Origin: Phoronis ovalis
Taxonomy: Eukaryota > Phoronida > Phoronidae
DNA length: 11,303 nt
Reading direction: 5' to 3'
Assembly: GCA_028565635.1 (NCBI GenBank)
Contig: JAOXYB010054545.1
Location: forward strand, 1 to 11,303
In this document: one piece after another, positions 1 through 7,980 of the stretch
How positions within the stretch are numbered: position 1 is the first letter of the stretch
How the letters are laid out: the number at the start of each line of letters is the position of its first letter
The notes under the pieces: model-generated
Seen by the model: the letters and a program-made list of their open reading frames with translations, nothing else
Database searches by the model: none
What the model was told of the DNA's origin: nothing
Made by a program: the position numbers and the translations under genes

Positions 1-267
1 TATTAATTATCATGAATCCATGATTATTACTATTTATACTAATAGTATTTAAACGCTATCATGACAGCAGAAACCGCCGTTTGGTATTTCTTATTGTCAA
101 GTTGTGGGGAAAGAATGCTTATAAAATCAACAGTAGAACATCCTCGGGGGGTCTTGTACTCTAATTAATTTTTGACCTCACTGTATGAGACCTTTTAAAA
201 TGTTCTTGGATCTGCCTATACTTGTATTATGTAATATTATGCTAGGTATTTTTATATTTTATTTCAG

Positions 268-367
268 ACCATGTGCACTGAGCCTGCAAATCAGAATAAA
301 GAAGATAAATAGAGGACAAGTGAATTGGAATCCCTATCTTGTAGTAATTTCACAATGTCCTGTTTAA
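268..367 (+). CDS. Possible terminal exon of a plus-strand gene (partial)
   Basis: A good acceptor (ATATTTTATTTCAG) ends at 267. In one frame (first base completing a codon) the exon reads PCALSLQIRIKKINRGQVNW and runs to a TAA at 365-367. In another (phase 0) it reads TMCTEPANQNKEDK and stops at 310-312. No protein family is recognised and the upstream exon would lie outside the window. AATAAA motifs on the same strand follow from 419 onward, as expected for a 3' UTR. It could equally be a chance acceptor in non-coding DNA. Confidence 0.22.
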
Positions 368-418
368 AATGTTTGCATAGATGTGGGATTCTGGCTAGAC
401 AATTGAAACGCGTTGCAG

Positions 419-792
419 AATAAACTAAAGGTGTTCATTAATTATTAAATTTGATACTTTCGTTAAATAATGCTTGAATGTGTAAATGAAACATAATTAT
501 ATATAGATAGTTGTAAATTGATTTATGTACCTGCACCTATATATATTCTTTATTCTTTGCTATTGTAACACAAGCGCTTAATGCCTTTAACTTGTTTATA
601 TTCTTAATTTCAAATTTACTGTTATAGGAATACATAATTATCTATCACGGTATAGATAACACAAGTAATTACTTGTCTATGATGTAAACCATTGTAACTT
701 GCTGCAAGATTTATACAAGAGAAAAATTAATAAAGATTAATGTCTGTATTTTTCTGAAACATTTGCTAAATGAGTCAAATATGATTAATAAA
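419..792 (+). promoter_or_regulatory. Cluster of AATAAA hexamers, possible 3' UTR of the plus-strand gene
   Basis: AATAAA occurs at 419-424, 729-734 and 787-792 on the plus strand, in AT-rich sequence with no coding signal. If the terminal exon at 268 is real, these are candidate polyadenylation signals, and the two genes converge with their ends near 800-900. The stretch 368-870 otherwise shows nothing I can name. Confidence 0.25.
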
Positions 793-894
793 TATAACTT
801 TACGGAATGTTTACATCATTCTAAAAATGGCATCATTTTCATTAGGTGGCCAAGCAATGTAGGTCATTGTTTTTACAAAAAATTATTGATTCTT

Positions 895-900
895 TTTATT
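895..900 (-). promoter_or_regulatory. Likely polyadenylation signal of the integrase gene
   Basis: The minus strand has AATAAA about 93 bases after the stop codon at 993, a normal 3' UTR distance in invertebrates. It is the first such hexamer after the stop that I see. In AT-rich DNA the hexamer occurs often by chance, so support is positional only. Confidence 0.5.
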
Positions 901-992
901 TCAAATTAAAGTACATGAACTATTTTCAGAATAAAGGCCTTTTTATATCTTTGTTTAATAACAAATGTTTTCACAAAATGTTTTTAAACAAT

Positions 993-1162
993 TTAGAAAT
1001 TACCCCTGTAGAATTGGTTTGTCGAATGTCGATGAGTAAGAGCACTTGCTAAAAGACCAGCATAACAGCCTGTGCAGATGACTTCTTTACAAATGCTACA
1101 TTCATAATGACTGGTCATGTAGTGATTAAAGAGGCATCTCTCACCCGTAGCTTTTGTTGACT
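993..1162 (-). CDS. Integrase gene exon 14, terminal exon with ZZ/B-box-like Cys-His cluster
   Basis: The acceptor is TTCTATTATTCAG. The first two bases complete a codon with the last base of exon 13, and the frame runs to TAA at 995-993, giving 55 residues. RCLFNHYMTSHYECSIC then KEVICTGCY and THRH gives C-x3-H, then C-x2-C-x4-C-x2-C-x10-H-x-H. The second part resembles the end of a ZZ zinc finger (Y-x-C-x-x-C, then C-x-x-C-Y/F, then a late H-x-H pair); a B-box-like or other cross-brace fold is the alternative. Such fingers usually bind proteins or histone tails. The first ligand pair is not a textbook C-x2-C, so the fold is inferred. The protein ends 10 residues after the last histidine. 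Confidence 0.72.
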
Positions 1163-4100
1163 CTGAATAATAGAATATACAGATACACTAAAAGAATGTT
1201 GTAGCACTAATTGAGAGAAGAACATAATACTTACAAACATATACTAGCTCCTTTTGTTATGATGTGCTATTGACCAAAACTGACCGAGGAACTATTTATA
1301 AACTGAGCCTATATTACTTGCACTTACTTGTTGGAGTCATATGAAATGACACACTCCTTGAAACTTACCTGCTAAAAATGTTTTGAGTCTCCTGTCAGAT
1401 ATGTGGATCAGAAGACGAGACAACAGCAACAAGGGTACCATAATGACATCCGCTTGTGGACATCCAACCAATGATGGCATATTTAGGTCATAAAGTGAAG
1501 ACATCCCTTTAGAAAGCTCTGTGGCACATAAACTATCATCAACCGGTTGTAGCATCATTGTTTTAGCAGAATATGCACCAATGACAGATAAGCATACGAC
1601 CATTAAAGCATTCTGGTACTTGTTAATATCAACAGAGAAGTACTTCTTAAAACTGTGAAGAAATGTGTCAAGTTGAGCAAAGTACGATGCATTTTCTTCA
1701 AGTCGAGTGTAATCATTCCAATCTAAAAAAAATGTAATTAAGTATGTCCTAGTATTATAAACAAGTGGTCCATATGGGCCACATAGCTTGCTAGTTACAG
1801 TGAGAGGTAAAATCAAACTTAACCTGAATTTGGGCACATGTAAAGGCTCATCACATTATGCATGTTAGAATGTTAGATTATTGCAAACAAACAGAGGTTT
1901 CAAGAAATTGGGACAAATAGGTAATCTCAATAACAAATATATGGCTGCCAGTCAACCATAATTTATCATGTGACTATATATGTCACACAATTCAAGATAA
2001 GTTGATCTCACTAAAACTCAAGCTGTCATGGTGAAACAAAGGAAAGGTAACAGACAAACAGGCGATAAAGCAAAGAGAAGCACCGGGAAGCAAAGCATTA
2101 GCCTGCTAGACTTGAAAATAGCAAGCTAAAAAAATGCATTGCAGTACTGTAAATGGAATGGCATCAATGCTATGTGAATGTCAAACCTCAGCAGCTCAAC
2201 ATGTACTGAAACATTGACAATACTTATAATACATAATACAAGGTAATACTGAAATTGTTACTTGAGTAATTTGATAATTTTACATATTAAGCTACAAAAG
2301 CATTAAGACATACAACATGTTAACAGCGTATAATCATTCATTAGCCTCGACAGTAGGGTTGCTAATGCTCTTCTGTCACAAGCTCTCTGGTCATACCATA
2401 TAGCATGCTCAGTAGCATGTATGGATGATGAGGATGTGTTTCGATGACCTGGAACATAATCATATTACTTTATTAAATGTGTATTAAATCATACCTTCTA
2501 AATAAACGTAAAGGTGATAATGATATGAGTTTTTATATGTCATATGGCTCCAAACAATATACCTTAAGGTAGATGGCAACTTTAAAAAATAATGTTTGGC
2601 AGTACATCCGGTATTAGAAAATCAACAAATTCACTAAAAAAGTTGAAGCTGCTATCGCAAAAACAAAGTTGTCTGTTAAACACATCTAATTCAGAGTCAA
2701 CAACCTTAAAAGTTAGCTCACCGTTTTGCCTAATGTGAATAACAGTAACAAGAATTGACAAGTGACAGATGGATTAATGGATAAATTAGACAGATTACAT
2801 ACATTTTTTTAACTTTAATTTGTTTTATTAAATACGCAATGATGCAAAGTATGCAATATAGATATTACGATGCAATTTAAGTTTAAATATTTTGCACTGG
2901 CGCAGAAAAAATATTGATACTTTTAGAAAAAATAGTGGTCAGATATTTACAACATAGCTGTTAACTGTTGGCGAATCTATGGATTAAAATAAGATCTAGT
3001 AATGTTATTCAAATGTATGTGTTCTTATTAACTGCCATGCGAAATATCTCATGTGTCATTTGACCAAATATTATGCATGATTATGTCTTAACAACACTTA
3101 AGGTTTTACTCTGTGTCTGTGGAAAATGTACACAACACTTCATGAACATAATTAGTTTATAAACTTCCTTTGCAAACCAATAAATATGATTCATATCTGA
3201 AATTATAATATGCACCTTAAGGTTTTTTTTGTATTCTGATTATCTGTTTCATTAACATAAATACAACCAACCTGTTGCAGGTATCAAATGTTTTGCACTT
3301 AGCTTCCTGTTAAGCACATCTTCAGAGTCTACAACCTGCACAGTGAGCTCATCATTATGGCCAACTTGAATTACAGTAACAGGTATCTTGCACAGGCCAA
3401 ATTTTCTGTCCTTCTTTGATAAAGGTAAGTATGCTTTATCTCCTACTTCATATTTGTGAAGTTTAGCTAAAGCCTGGATAAAAAATAAGTACGAAAAATT
3501 GTGTATACTCATTGTGCATACATGTAGCTTAAGCCTAGTACATTTAAGAAGGAAGTTTGCTAATACCAGCCTTGAATTACTCACCTTTTTAGATCTGGGT
3601 GCCTCAGTCCTGCCCTCGGCTAACATATTAGATACTGTACTCTGACAATGCAATGAACTGTTTAGCATTTGAACGGCATCATAATCAGCACTAGATGAAA
3701 ATAAATAAATTAATGAATGTATAATGCAATTGCTACACATAATCAAGTAATCATACATTGATACCACTGCCGAGATGCTTTATGAGTGTCGTGAACTGAT
3801 TAACTTACATAATTTGCTTCCGTACATGTTTGTTTAAAATTATATTATATTCATTCCTGCAAGGAGAAATGGCCATGGATTTGACGTAACAGTTTAAAAA
3901 CATTGAACGAGTCTGTGAATTACTGCCCTGACACACTACTAGTTTGTTGGTCTCCTTGGCAAATAATAAAGTGTTTACCTGTCAAACTCACAATCTGGAT
4001 CATTAAATGGCTGAATAGGCAACAGCTGTTTGCGTTGCCTCAAAGACTGAAGAGGTGACCACACATCTACAGGAGCTAAATTCCCACCCCCTCGACATAA

Positions 4101-7100
4101 GGCAGAATGAAAAGTTTTACTGAAAAAAAATCACATAAGGACATGATGCATTGCAGGAATTTACTAAAGGGTTTTAAAACCACAATTAATAAACAGGAAA
4201 AAAATTTGTTAAAAAATTGCTTTAATTGTAAATTTATTAATTCTTAACTGTTCAGTCATCTTATCTATAATATATATCTCTAGTTAGTTAACAGACATTT
4301 AAAAACATTTATAAGCTTGTCTTTGACAATGTAAACAAATATTTAATACAAAATTAAATGTGAAAGCAGACTTCTAAGCATGTTACACATGACAGTACGC
4401 ATAATCTGATGAACAACATACTTATATTGGGCAACAGCTTCCAGCAGAAGATGGTCGAAATCCATATTAAAATTTGAGACTATTCTTAAATTTTTCTTGA
4501 TCTCTTGAACAAACCTTTCAAATCTTCCACCTGTTTGGGGGTGGTTAGGTAGAGATTTTTTAATCTGTATTTTGAATGTGTCTCTAAGTTTCCTGAAACA
4601 TATTTTATGAAATCAATTTAAAATGCTAAAGGAAACAAAAGGGCATCTGTTCACTATATAAATTAAACTTTAAAAGTTATCATTAAGCAACAAACTTTCC
4701 ATGCATTAAATATTCGTAGTAATTAAAATTATTCAATATGTTCTATAACACAGTCTGAAGTGTATCTATTGATATTTGCAAAAACATTTCTAATCTATAC
4801 AAAAGGCAAGTGACACAATGAACGAGGATATCACAATTAAAATGCATAATAATAATACCAAATTAATGAAGGCATTTAGAACTTACGTGACAACAGCGGA
4901 AGTAAATTGTGACCCATTGTCGCACTGGATGTACGCAGGCTCAAGGGCTAAAGACCGAAATAATACTAGCAATTTCTCTGCAACTAAACTTGCATTCCCA
5001 CAGCTATACTGCTCTCCATCTTCATCAACATCATACAAAGCATAGGACCAACCAAATCTTCAAATGCAATAAAATTGTGTCCAAGTTAGTTTACTAAAAT
5101 GTGACTGTATAACATGCATATTAAGTTAAATAGCTTATTATGGTTTCCAACCAAAGGTTGGAAATTATACAACATAGCCATACATGAGATAAGTATAGTT
5201 AAATGGTGCATAAGTTAGATCATAATATCAAACCGATATCTAATTAAAATTTTAATTCTTTTAATCAAGGTAGTTTCAAGCTTACAATAATTACATTTCT
5301 TACTTAATACCATGCCCATGCCAAGCAAATAACTTTCAGTAGTACTACCTGGAAAAATAGTCTATAATTATAAGACACGTGATCTTTTCTCCCTTATGAT
5401 ACGTCGTAAATAAATCAATCCCTATTCGCTGGAATGCTTTGTATACAGTGATCGGAGTGCTGTGTATTTGTTTAACATTGCTGGTCTGAAATAGAAATGA
5501 AAAATAAAACCATATAAAATATTTTATCCCATTTTAAACTCAATTTGTTAATGGGAAAAAATATCTGCACATAAAAATAGTGGGCCTTAGTAAAGCTGCT
5601 GGTTCCAGTCATAAGTTCTTTTACATGTCAACCCTACAGTATACCTACAATATACAATATACCGTCCTGTTAACCTGATGTCAACCCTACAAAGTCTGTT
5701 ATAATATATAAATTATAATAATTACCTTTTTTGTTTGACAAATATCACAGCCATTCACTGCTTCCCTTATCGTTTCTACGTATACATCAACATAATGTTC
5801 CCGAAACTACAGAATTGGAGAGAAGTAGATCATTTATATGATTCATTTGATGTTACATTCACTTGCAAATGAAGGAATAACAGCTAGTACACTATGTGAT
5901 TGTAAATGGCAATATATAAAGCAATATTATAAATAGTCTTTATTTACCCTGTGCCCAATCTTAACCCTTTAATTACCTATAAAACATAAAAGGCGACCAA
6001 ACAAGCACTTGAAGTTTCATAGTTATTATCCTGCAGTTTTTAAAATATGTCTAGCTGGGAGACACATTTTCTCATACAACAAAATCCAGTTAATCAATCC
6101 AGATTGTATAAAAAAATAGAAACATTAATATTTATGATTGGCACAGCTCATCAGAGCTGGAGTACATCAGATTACCATAGCATTGCGAGTTTTTTTCAAT
6201 ATGTTGACATTCATTCAGTATGACATAATCAGACCTATTTTGCTCAAGATAACAGGACAAAAAATAGTTTACATACTAACTTACATTTTGTACTGTAATA
6301 TTGGAACCAGGGTGTCCTTTCTGTGTGTGCATTTCATTAAAAACTTTATCAAATTCACTTCGCACCATCACAAATTTCACATTCTACAATCAATGTGTAG
6401 GCAATGAGTGTTAACATGGCAGCGGAAATCTGTACCAGAGCAATTTACTTTCAAAAGTATGTTATTTAACATGGTGAACAATAAGTTGCTTTTACAAATT
6501 TTCAATATCCAATTACTTTCTATTGAACACAAAAGGTATGAAGAAATATTACAGTGTGTACAAGTTTACCTCCCCATCTCTTTTGCACAATCTATCTTCA
6601 ACCAAACAATATACATTTTTGCATTTCAATCTCATGTATTTCTTCTTCCAGGAGGGAATTTCTGTCCACCCTCTTTTTTTGCAGTATGCCACTACTTCTT
6701 CCTCCTCCCATGATATTTTCCGTTCTCTTCGGATAATTAACTTTAACAGGTTCACTTCTTCTGAATCCACTGCAATATCATCTAAACATGATAACTAATA
6801 TAACCAGAATATATTTATTTTTTTAAAATAATTCACAAGTTGCATTTTTCGCACATAAATACTGCATAATGCTTTGTTTATACAAGAAAGCAACAGGCAC
6901 TTGCATGTATCTTTATTTTTAGAAATATTCACAACACTGGAAAAACAGAACAAAAATCAGTCAAGTTAACCGGATACCATGCAAACGCATGCCTTTAACC
7001 TAAACCAAAGGAAATACAAGATAGTTTAAAAGCTTCAAAACTTCGCCTTTACAACCCATACATCCCCCGATAGGCCATGTGTATGACAAAATTTCGATAG

Positions 7101-7537
7101 AATATCATAAATCGGATGTTCACTTACTTTTACTTTGTACACTTACAAACTTCCCGCGGACTTCCAGCACATGTTACCTGTTGTTACCAACAATCGTTAA
7201 AAGTACTGTCGTAAAATCAAATAAAATAAAAAATAAGACTTTATGTATTATATCCTTAATTCCCTAAATAATTCCTAATTCTTATACACTCATAACACAA
7301 AATGATATCAAGAACTTAAAGGTAATGTGAAATTTAAATACTATAAATCATAAATAAATGAAATAAATATGTTATAAATACAAGTAAATCAACCTACGGG
7401 CTCTGCTGAATGTTTGGTCGAACTCTTTTGCATAAGGAGATTGAAAAAAGAGTTCACCTCTAGGTAGAAAAATATTCCGGAAGTCATGATTGGTAGAAGA
7501 ATATTCTGGATCAATTTCTGATCGGATCAAAAATATT
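993..7537 (-). CDS. Multi-exon integrase gene with ZZ-like C-terminal finger (whole locus)
   Basis: This is the span of a spliced gene; the exons are listed separately. In transcript order they are 7537-7398, 6781-6570, 6383-6285, 5806-5726, 5485-5349, 5057-4887, 4592-4422, 4119-3979, 3690-3585, 3473-3272, 2448-2314, 1722-1369 and 1162-993. Every junction has GT and AG borders and matching phase, and the join has no stop before the TAA at 995-993, giving about 705 residues without the N-terminus. Domain order is unknown N-terminal part (1-60), integrase zinc-binding HHCC (about 95-177), DD35E catalytic core (about 190-340), small integrase C-terminal domain (about 424-486), unknown helical region (488-649) and a Cys/His cluster (659-695). 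Known for the family: such integrases bind and join DNA ends in the nucleus, and several animal genes (GIN1, KRBA2-like) derive from them. I infer a recruited host gene or an intron-bearing Ginger-type transposon gene. No reverse transcriptase, RNase H, protease or LTR is visible. Confidence 0.8.
1369..1722 (-). CDS. Integrase gene exon 13, helical C-terminal region of unknown function
   Basis: This is the longest exon, at 354 bases. The acceptor is a T-run followed by TTTTAG and the donor is GCAG followed by GTAAGT; it is phase 1 on both sides. It encodes 117 residues with several amphipathic or hydrophobic helix-like stretches (ASYFAQLDTFLHSFKKYF, NALMVVCLSVIGAYSAKTM, VIMVPLLLLSRLLIHISDRR). 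The hydrophobic stretches are broken by charges or polar residues and look more like buried helices of a globular domain than membrane spans, though this is uncertain. I recognise no family. Nothing of this kind is standard in an integrase, so it is an added module. Confidence 0.7.
1723..2313 (-). other. Intron between exons 12 and 13
   Basis: This intron is 591 bases, bounded by GTATGT and TTTTAG on the minus strand. I see no further exon, repeat or RNA gene in it. The minus-strand ORF running from 1722 up to 1837 here is intron read-through upstream of the acceptor. Confidence 0.55.
2314..2448 (-). CDS. Integrase gene exon 12, linker exon of unknown function
   Basis: The acceptor is ATTATGTTCCAG and the donor is TGTT followed by GTATGT. 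The exon enters and leaves in phase 1, matching exons 11 and 13. It encodes 44 residues: a serine-rich start (HRNTSSSSIHATEHAIWYDQ), then a helix-like RACDRRALATLLSRLMN. The other two frames are stopped. With it, the codon split across the exon 11 junction is glycine. If it were skipped the frame would still be kept, so it could be optional. No relative is recognised. The polypyrimidine tract is weak, which lowers confidence. Confidence 0.6.
2449..3271 (-). other. Intron between exons 11 and 12, holding the exon 11 relic
   Basis: This is the longest intron in the assembled part of the gene, at 823 bases, bounded by GTTGGT and TTCCAG. It contains the exon 11 copy (2666-2755). The palindrome CCTTAAGG occurs downstream of exon 11 (about 3213) and again downstream of the relic (about 2564) in transcript direction, which may mean that flanking sequence was duplicated as well. 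Nothing else stands out. Confidence 0.55.
2666..2755 (-). pseudogene. Diverged partial copy of integrase exon 11
   Basis: In the intron after exon 11 the minus strand reads ILVTVIHIRQNGELTFKVVD then SELDVFNRQL. Against exon 11 residues IPVTVIQVGHNDELTVQVVD then SEDVLNRKL, 19 of 29 aligned residues agree by my count, with one extra codon. The frame stays open from 2773 to a TAA at 2584-2582, and FLIP in the tail may echo HLIP of the parent. The copy lacks the VGDKAYLPL half. I find no AG acceptor between the in-frame TAA at 2776-2774 and the homology, so splicing looks lost. It is either a decayed tandem exon duplication or the edge of a second, inserted family member. Confidence 0.72.
3272..3473 (-). 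CDS. Integrase gene exon 11, small C-terminal DNA-binding-type domain
   Basis: The acceptor is TTTTTATCCAG and the donor is ACAG followed by GTTGGT (phase 1). The exon encodes 67 residues. KLHKYEVGDKAYLPLSKKDR is the V-G-D-x-(hydrophobic)-x-(hydrophobic)-P opening seen in the C-terminal domain of Gypsy/Ginger/KRBA2-type integrases. The strands IPVTVIQVG, DELTVQVVDSE and LSAKHLIPAT fit a small beta barrel. In this family the domain binds DNA without sequence preference or helps target choice. A diverged partial copy of this exon lies about 600 bases further downstream in the transcript direction. Confidence 0.82.
3585..3690 (-). CDS. Integrase gene exon 10, linker after catalytic core
   Basis: The acceptor is TTTTCATCTAG, which is entered in phase 2, and the donor is AAG followed by the consensus GTGAGT, phase 0. 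It encodes 35 residues (ADYDAVQMLNSSLHCQSTVS, ending APRSKK). In integrases this place holds the helix that carries the basic region before the C-terminal domain. No motif of its own is recognised. The support is the good splice borders and the phase match on both sides. Confidence 0.75.
3979..4119 (-). CDS. Integrase gene exon 9, end of catalytic core
   Basis: The acceptor is a run of eight T followed by CAG, and the donor is GACAG followed by GTAAAC (phase 2). The exon encodes 46 residues. Joined to exon 8 it gives AQYNKTFHSAL, which matches the usual Y-N-x-x-x-H-S ending of the integrase core. It is followed by NLAPVDVW, where other integrases have the P-x-E/F-L segment, and by a basic stretch (LRQRKQLL) that may contact DNA. 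The remainder, PIQPFNDPDCEFD, is a linker. Confidence 0.82.
4422..4592 (-). CDS. Integrase gene exon 8, catalytic core with catalytic Glu
   Basis: The exon is 171 bases, phase 2 on both sides, with acceptor TGTTTCAG and donor AA followed by GTATGT. It encodes 56 residues. SLPNHPQTGGRFERFVQEIK is the conserved loop and helix with the catalytic glutamate (residue 305). It lies exactly 35 residues after the second aspartate, so the triad is DD35E as in retroviral, Gypsy and Ginger integrases. All three catalytic residues are present, so the enzyme may still be active. The rest (NMDFDHLLLEAVAQY) leads into the helix that ends the core. Confidence 0.88.
4887..5057 (-). CDS. Integrase gene exon 7, catalytic core with second catalytic Asp
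   Basis: The exon is 171 bases, phase 2 on both sides, with acceptor CATTTGAAG and consensus donor AC followed by GTAAGT. It encodes FGWSYALYDVDEDGEQY, a helix (ASLVAEKLLVLFRSL), then YIQCDNGSQFTSAVV. The aspartate of CDNGSQF is the second catalytic residue (269 of the assembled part), 67 residues after the first. D-N/R-G-S/T-Q/E-F is one of the most conserved integrase motifs. The plus-strand ORFs over the same bases are shadows of this exon. Confidence 0.88.
5144..5164. repeat. Perfect short hairpin in the intron between exons 6 and 7
   Basis: TTTCCAACC and GGTTGGAAA form a perfect 9-bp inverted repeat with a 3-base loop (AAA). It sits in the 291-base intron between exons 6 and 7. On RNA it would form a short stable stem. 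No function is known; chance or a remnant of a mobile element end are both possible. Confidence 0.6.
5349..5485 (-). CDS. Integrase gene exon 6, start of catalytic core with first catalytic Asp
   Basis: The acceptor is CTATTTCAG and the donor is TCCAG followed by GTAGTA (phase 2). The exon encodes 45 residues. FQRIGIDLFTT carries the first catalytic aspartate (residue 201 of the assembled part) on the first strand of the RNase H-like fold, and CLIIIDYFSR is the third strand with the D-x-F-S-R motif common to rve-family integrases. The match to the family is clear from these two motifs and their spacing. Confidence 0.88.
5625..5691. repeat. 14-bp direct repeat in the intron between exons 5 and 6
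   Basis: ATGTCAACCCTACA occurs at 5625-5638 and again at 5678-5691. The sequence between contains TATAC/CTACAATATAC-like runs, so this may be a decayed minisatellite or the trace of a small duplication. Confidence 0.5.
5726..5806 (-). CDS. Integrase gene exon 5, second half of HHCC zinc-binding domain
   Basis: The exon is 81 bases, phase 0 on both sides, between acceptor ATTCTGTAG and donor AAG followed by GTAATT. It encodes 27 residues starting FREHYVDVYVETIREAV and ending NGCDICQTKK. The C-x2-C followed by Q and basic residues is the typical end of an integrase HHCC domain. Joined to exon 4 the spacing is H-x4-H-x28-C-x2-C, within the usual range for the family. Confidence 0.87.
6285..6383 (-). 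CDS. Integrase gene exon 4, first half of HHCC zinc-binding domain
   Basis: The exon is 99 bases, phase 0 on both sides, with acceptor ATTGTAG and the consensus donor AAT followed by GTAAGT. It encodes 33 residues including FNEMHTQKGHPGSNITVQN. The H-x4-H pair with GHPG is the first half of the integrase zinc-binding domain (Integrase_H2C2 family), which folds around one zinc and helps multimerisation and DNA binding. The two cysteines that complete the site lie in the next exon. Confidence 0.85.
6570..6781 (-). CDS. Integrase gene exon 3, charged N-terminal region leading into the zinc-binding domain
   Basis: This exon encodes about 70 residues. The first half is highly charged (VDSEEVNLLKLIIRRERK, then SWEEEE). 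The end, VYCLVEDRLCKRDGE, has the form of the strand just before the HHCC domain of Gypsy/Ginger integrases, where the usual pattern is a hydrophobic strand, then D-G-x-L and basic residues. The donor is GAG followed by GTAAAC, phase 0. Two acceptors 12 bases apart give the same frame: TTTAG (exon from 6781) and TTGCAG (exon from 6769). They would add or drop four residues, and I cannot tell which is used. In-frame stops just upstream show that an acceptor is needed here. Confidence 0.75.
6782..7397 (-). other. Intron between exons 2 and 3
   Basis: This is a 616-base AT-rich stretch bounded by GTAGGT and TTTAG (or TTGCAG 12 bases further). The plus-strand ORF around 7079-7267 is short and low-complexity in composition. 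No exon or repeat is recognised. Confidence 0.4.
7398..7537 (-). CDS. Integrase gene exon 2, N-terminal region of unknown function
   Basis: The acceptor is strong (CTTTCTGTTGCAG, exon from 7537) and the donor is CCC followed by GTAGGT. The frame encodes 46 residues beginning IFLIRSEIDPEYSSTNHDFR and ending AKEFDQTFSRA. It leaves in phase 1, which matches exon 3. No domain is recognised. It contains no in-frame methionine, so translation must begin upstream. A second acceptor 20 bases inside (exon from 7517) keeps the same frame but changes the entry phase from 2 to 1, which would match the candidate first exon. It may be an alternative exon or not part of the gene; matching phase with exon 3 and good splice borders are the support. 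Confidence 0.45.
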
Positions 7538-7770
7538 CTGCAACAGAAAGATGCTATTTTATCCACTTGCAAGTTATGTGCTTGCAACTAGTAATGATAC
7601 TTTCAAAAATTTCAAATAATAGATTTGGCATGTTAACAATTATGCTAAAAGTCCGCACTCATGCGAATATTATTATTGGCTAGTAATATAATAGCTGTTA
7701 TATTACATTTTTGGCACCAGAGGTACTGATGATTTCACCTTCTATTACACTCTCGCCCCCTCGTCAGTTT

Positions 7771-7785
7771 GCACATGCGCAGTGG
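7771..7785. promoter_or_regulatory. NRF-1-like site, possible promoter element
   Basis: GCACATGCGCAGTGG contains CATGCGCA, close to the animal NRF-1 consensus (YGCGCAYGCGCR) with one weaker half. On the minus strand a CCAAT lies at about 7679-7675. The local sequence (7748-7790) is richer in G and C than its surroundings. It could mark a minus-strand promoter for a transcript starting just upstream of exon 2. If the first exon is at 7981-8023, the site is intronic. Confidence 0.25.
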
Positions 7786-7980
7786 GTATCCTTCTATTAT
7801 GGTAATATAACTTAGGCAAAATATTGTCGGACAATTTTTTGTACTTGGAGATGTAAAAAATGCACTTGTACGGATTCAAGATGCCACTTAGCAATGCAGC
7901 AATTTAATCAATATCCTTGCAATAATTATAACAATCCAGAATTTTAATTAATGAGAAAGGGAATAGCTAGAAATTCTTAC

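Noticed and set aside
4818-5097. Two overlapping plus-strand ORFs of 75 and 62 codons
   Set aside because: They are antisense shadows of exon 7, which carries the catalytic CDNGSQF motif on the minus strand.
6138-6407. Plus-strand ORF of 89 codons
   Set aside because: It overlaps exon 4 in antisense and has no recognisable motif; the minus-strand HHCC reading explains the sequence better.
6408-6798. Several plus-strand ORFs of 60 to 101 codons
   Set aside because: They lie antisense to exon 3 or run into its intron and show no domain. Their hydrophobic composition reflects the complement of a charged exon.
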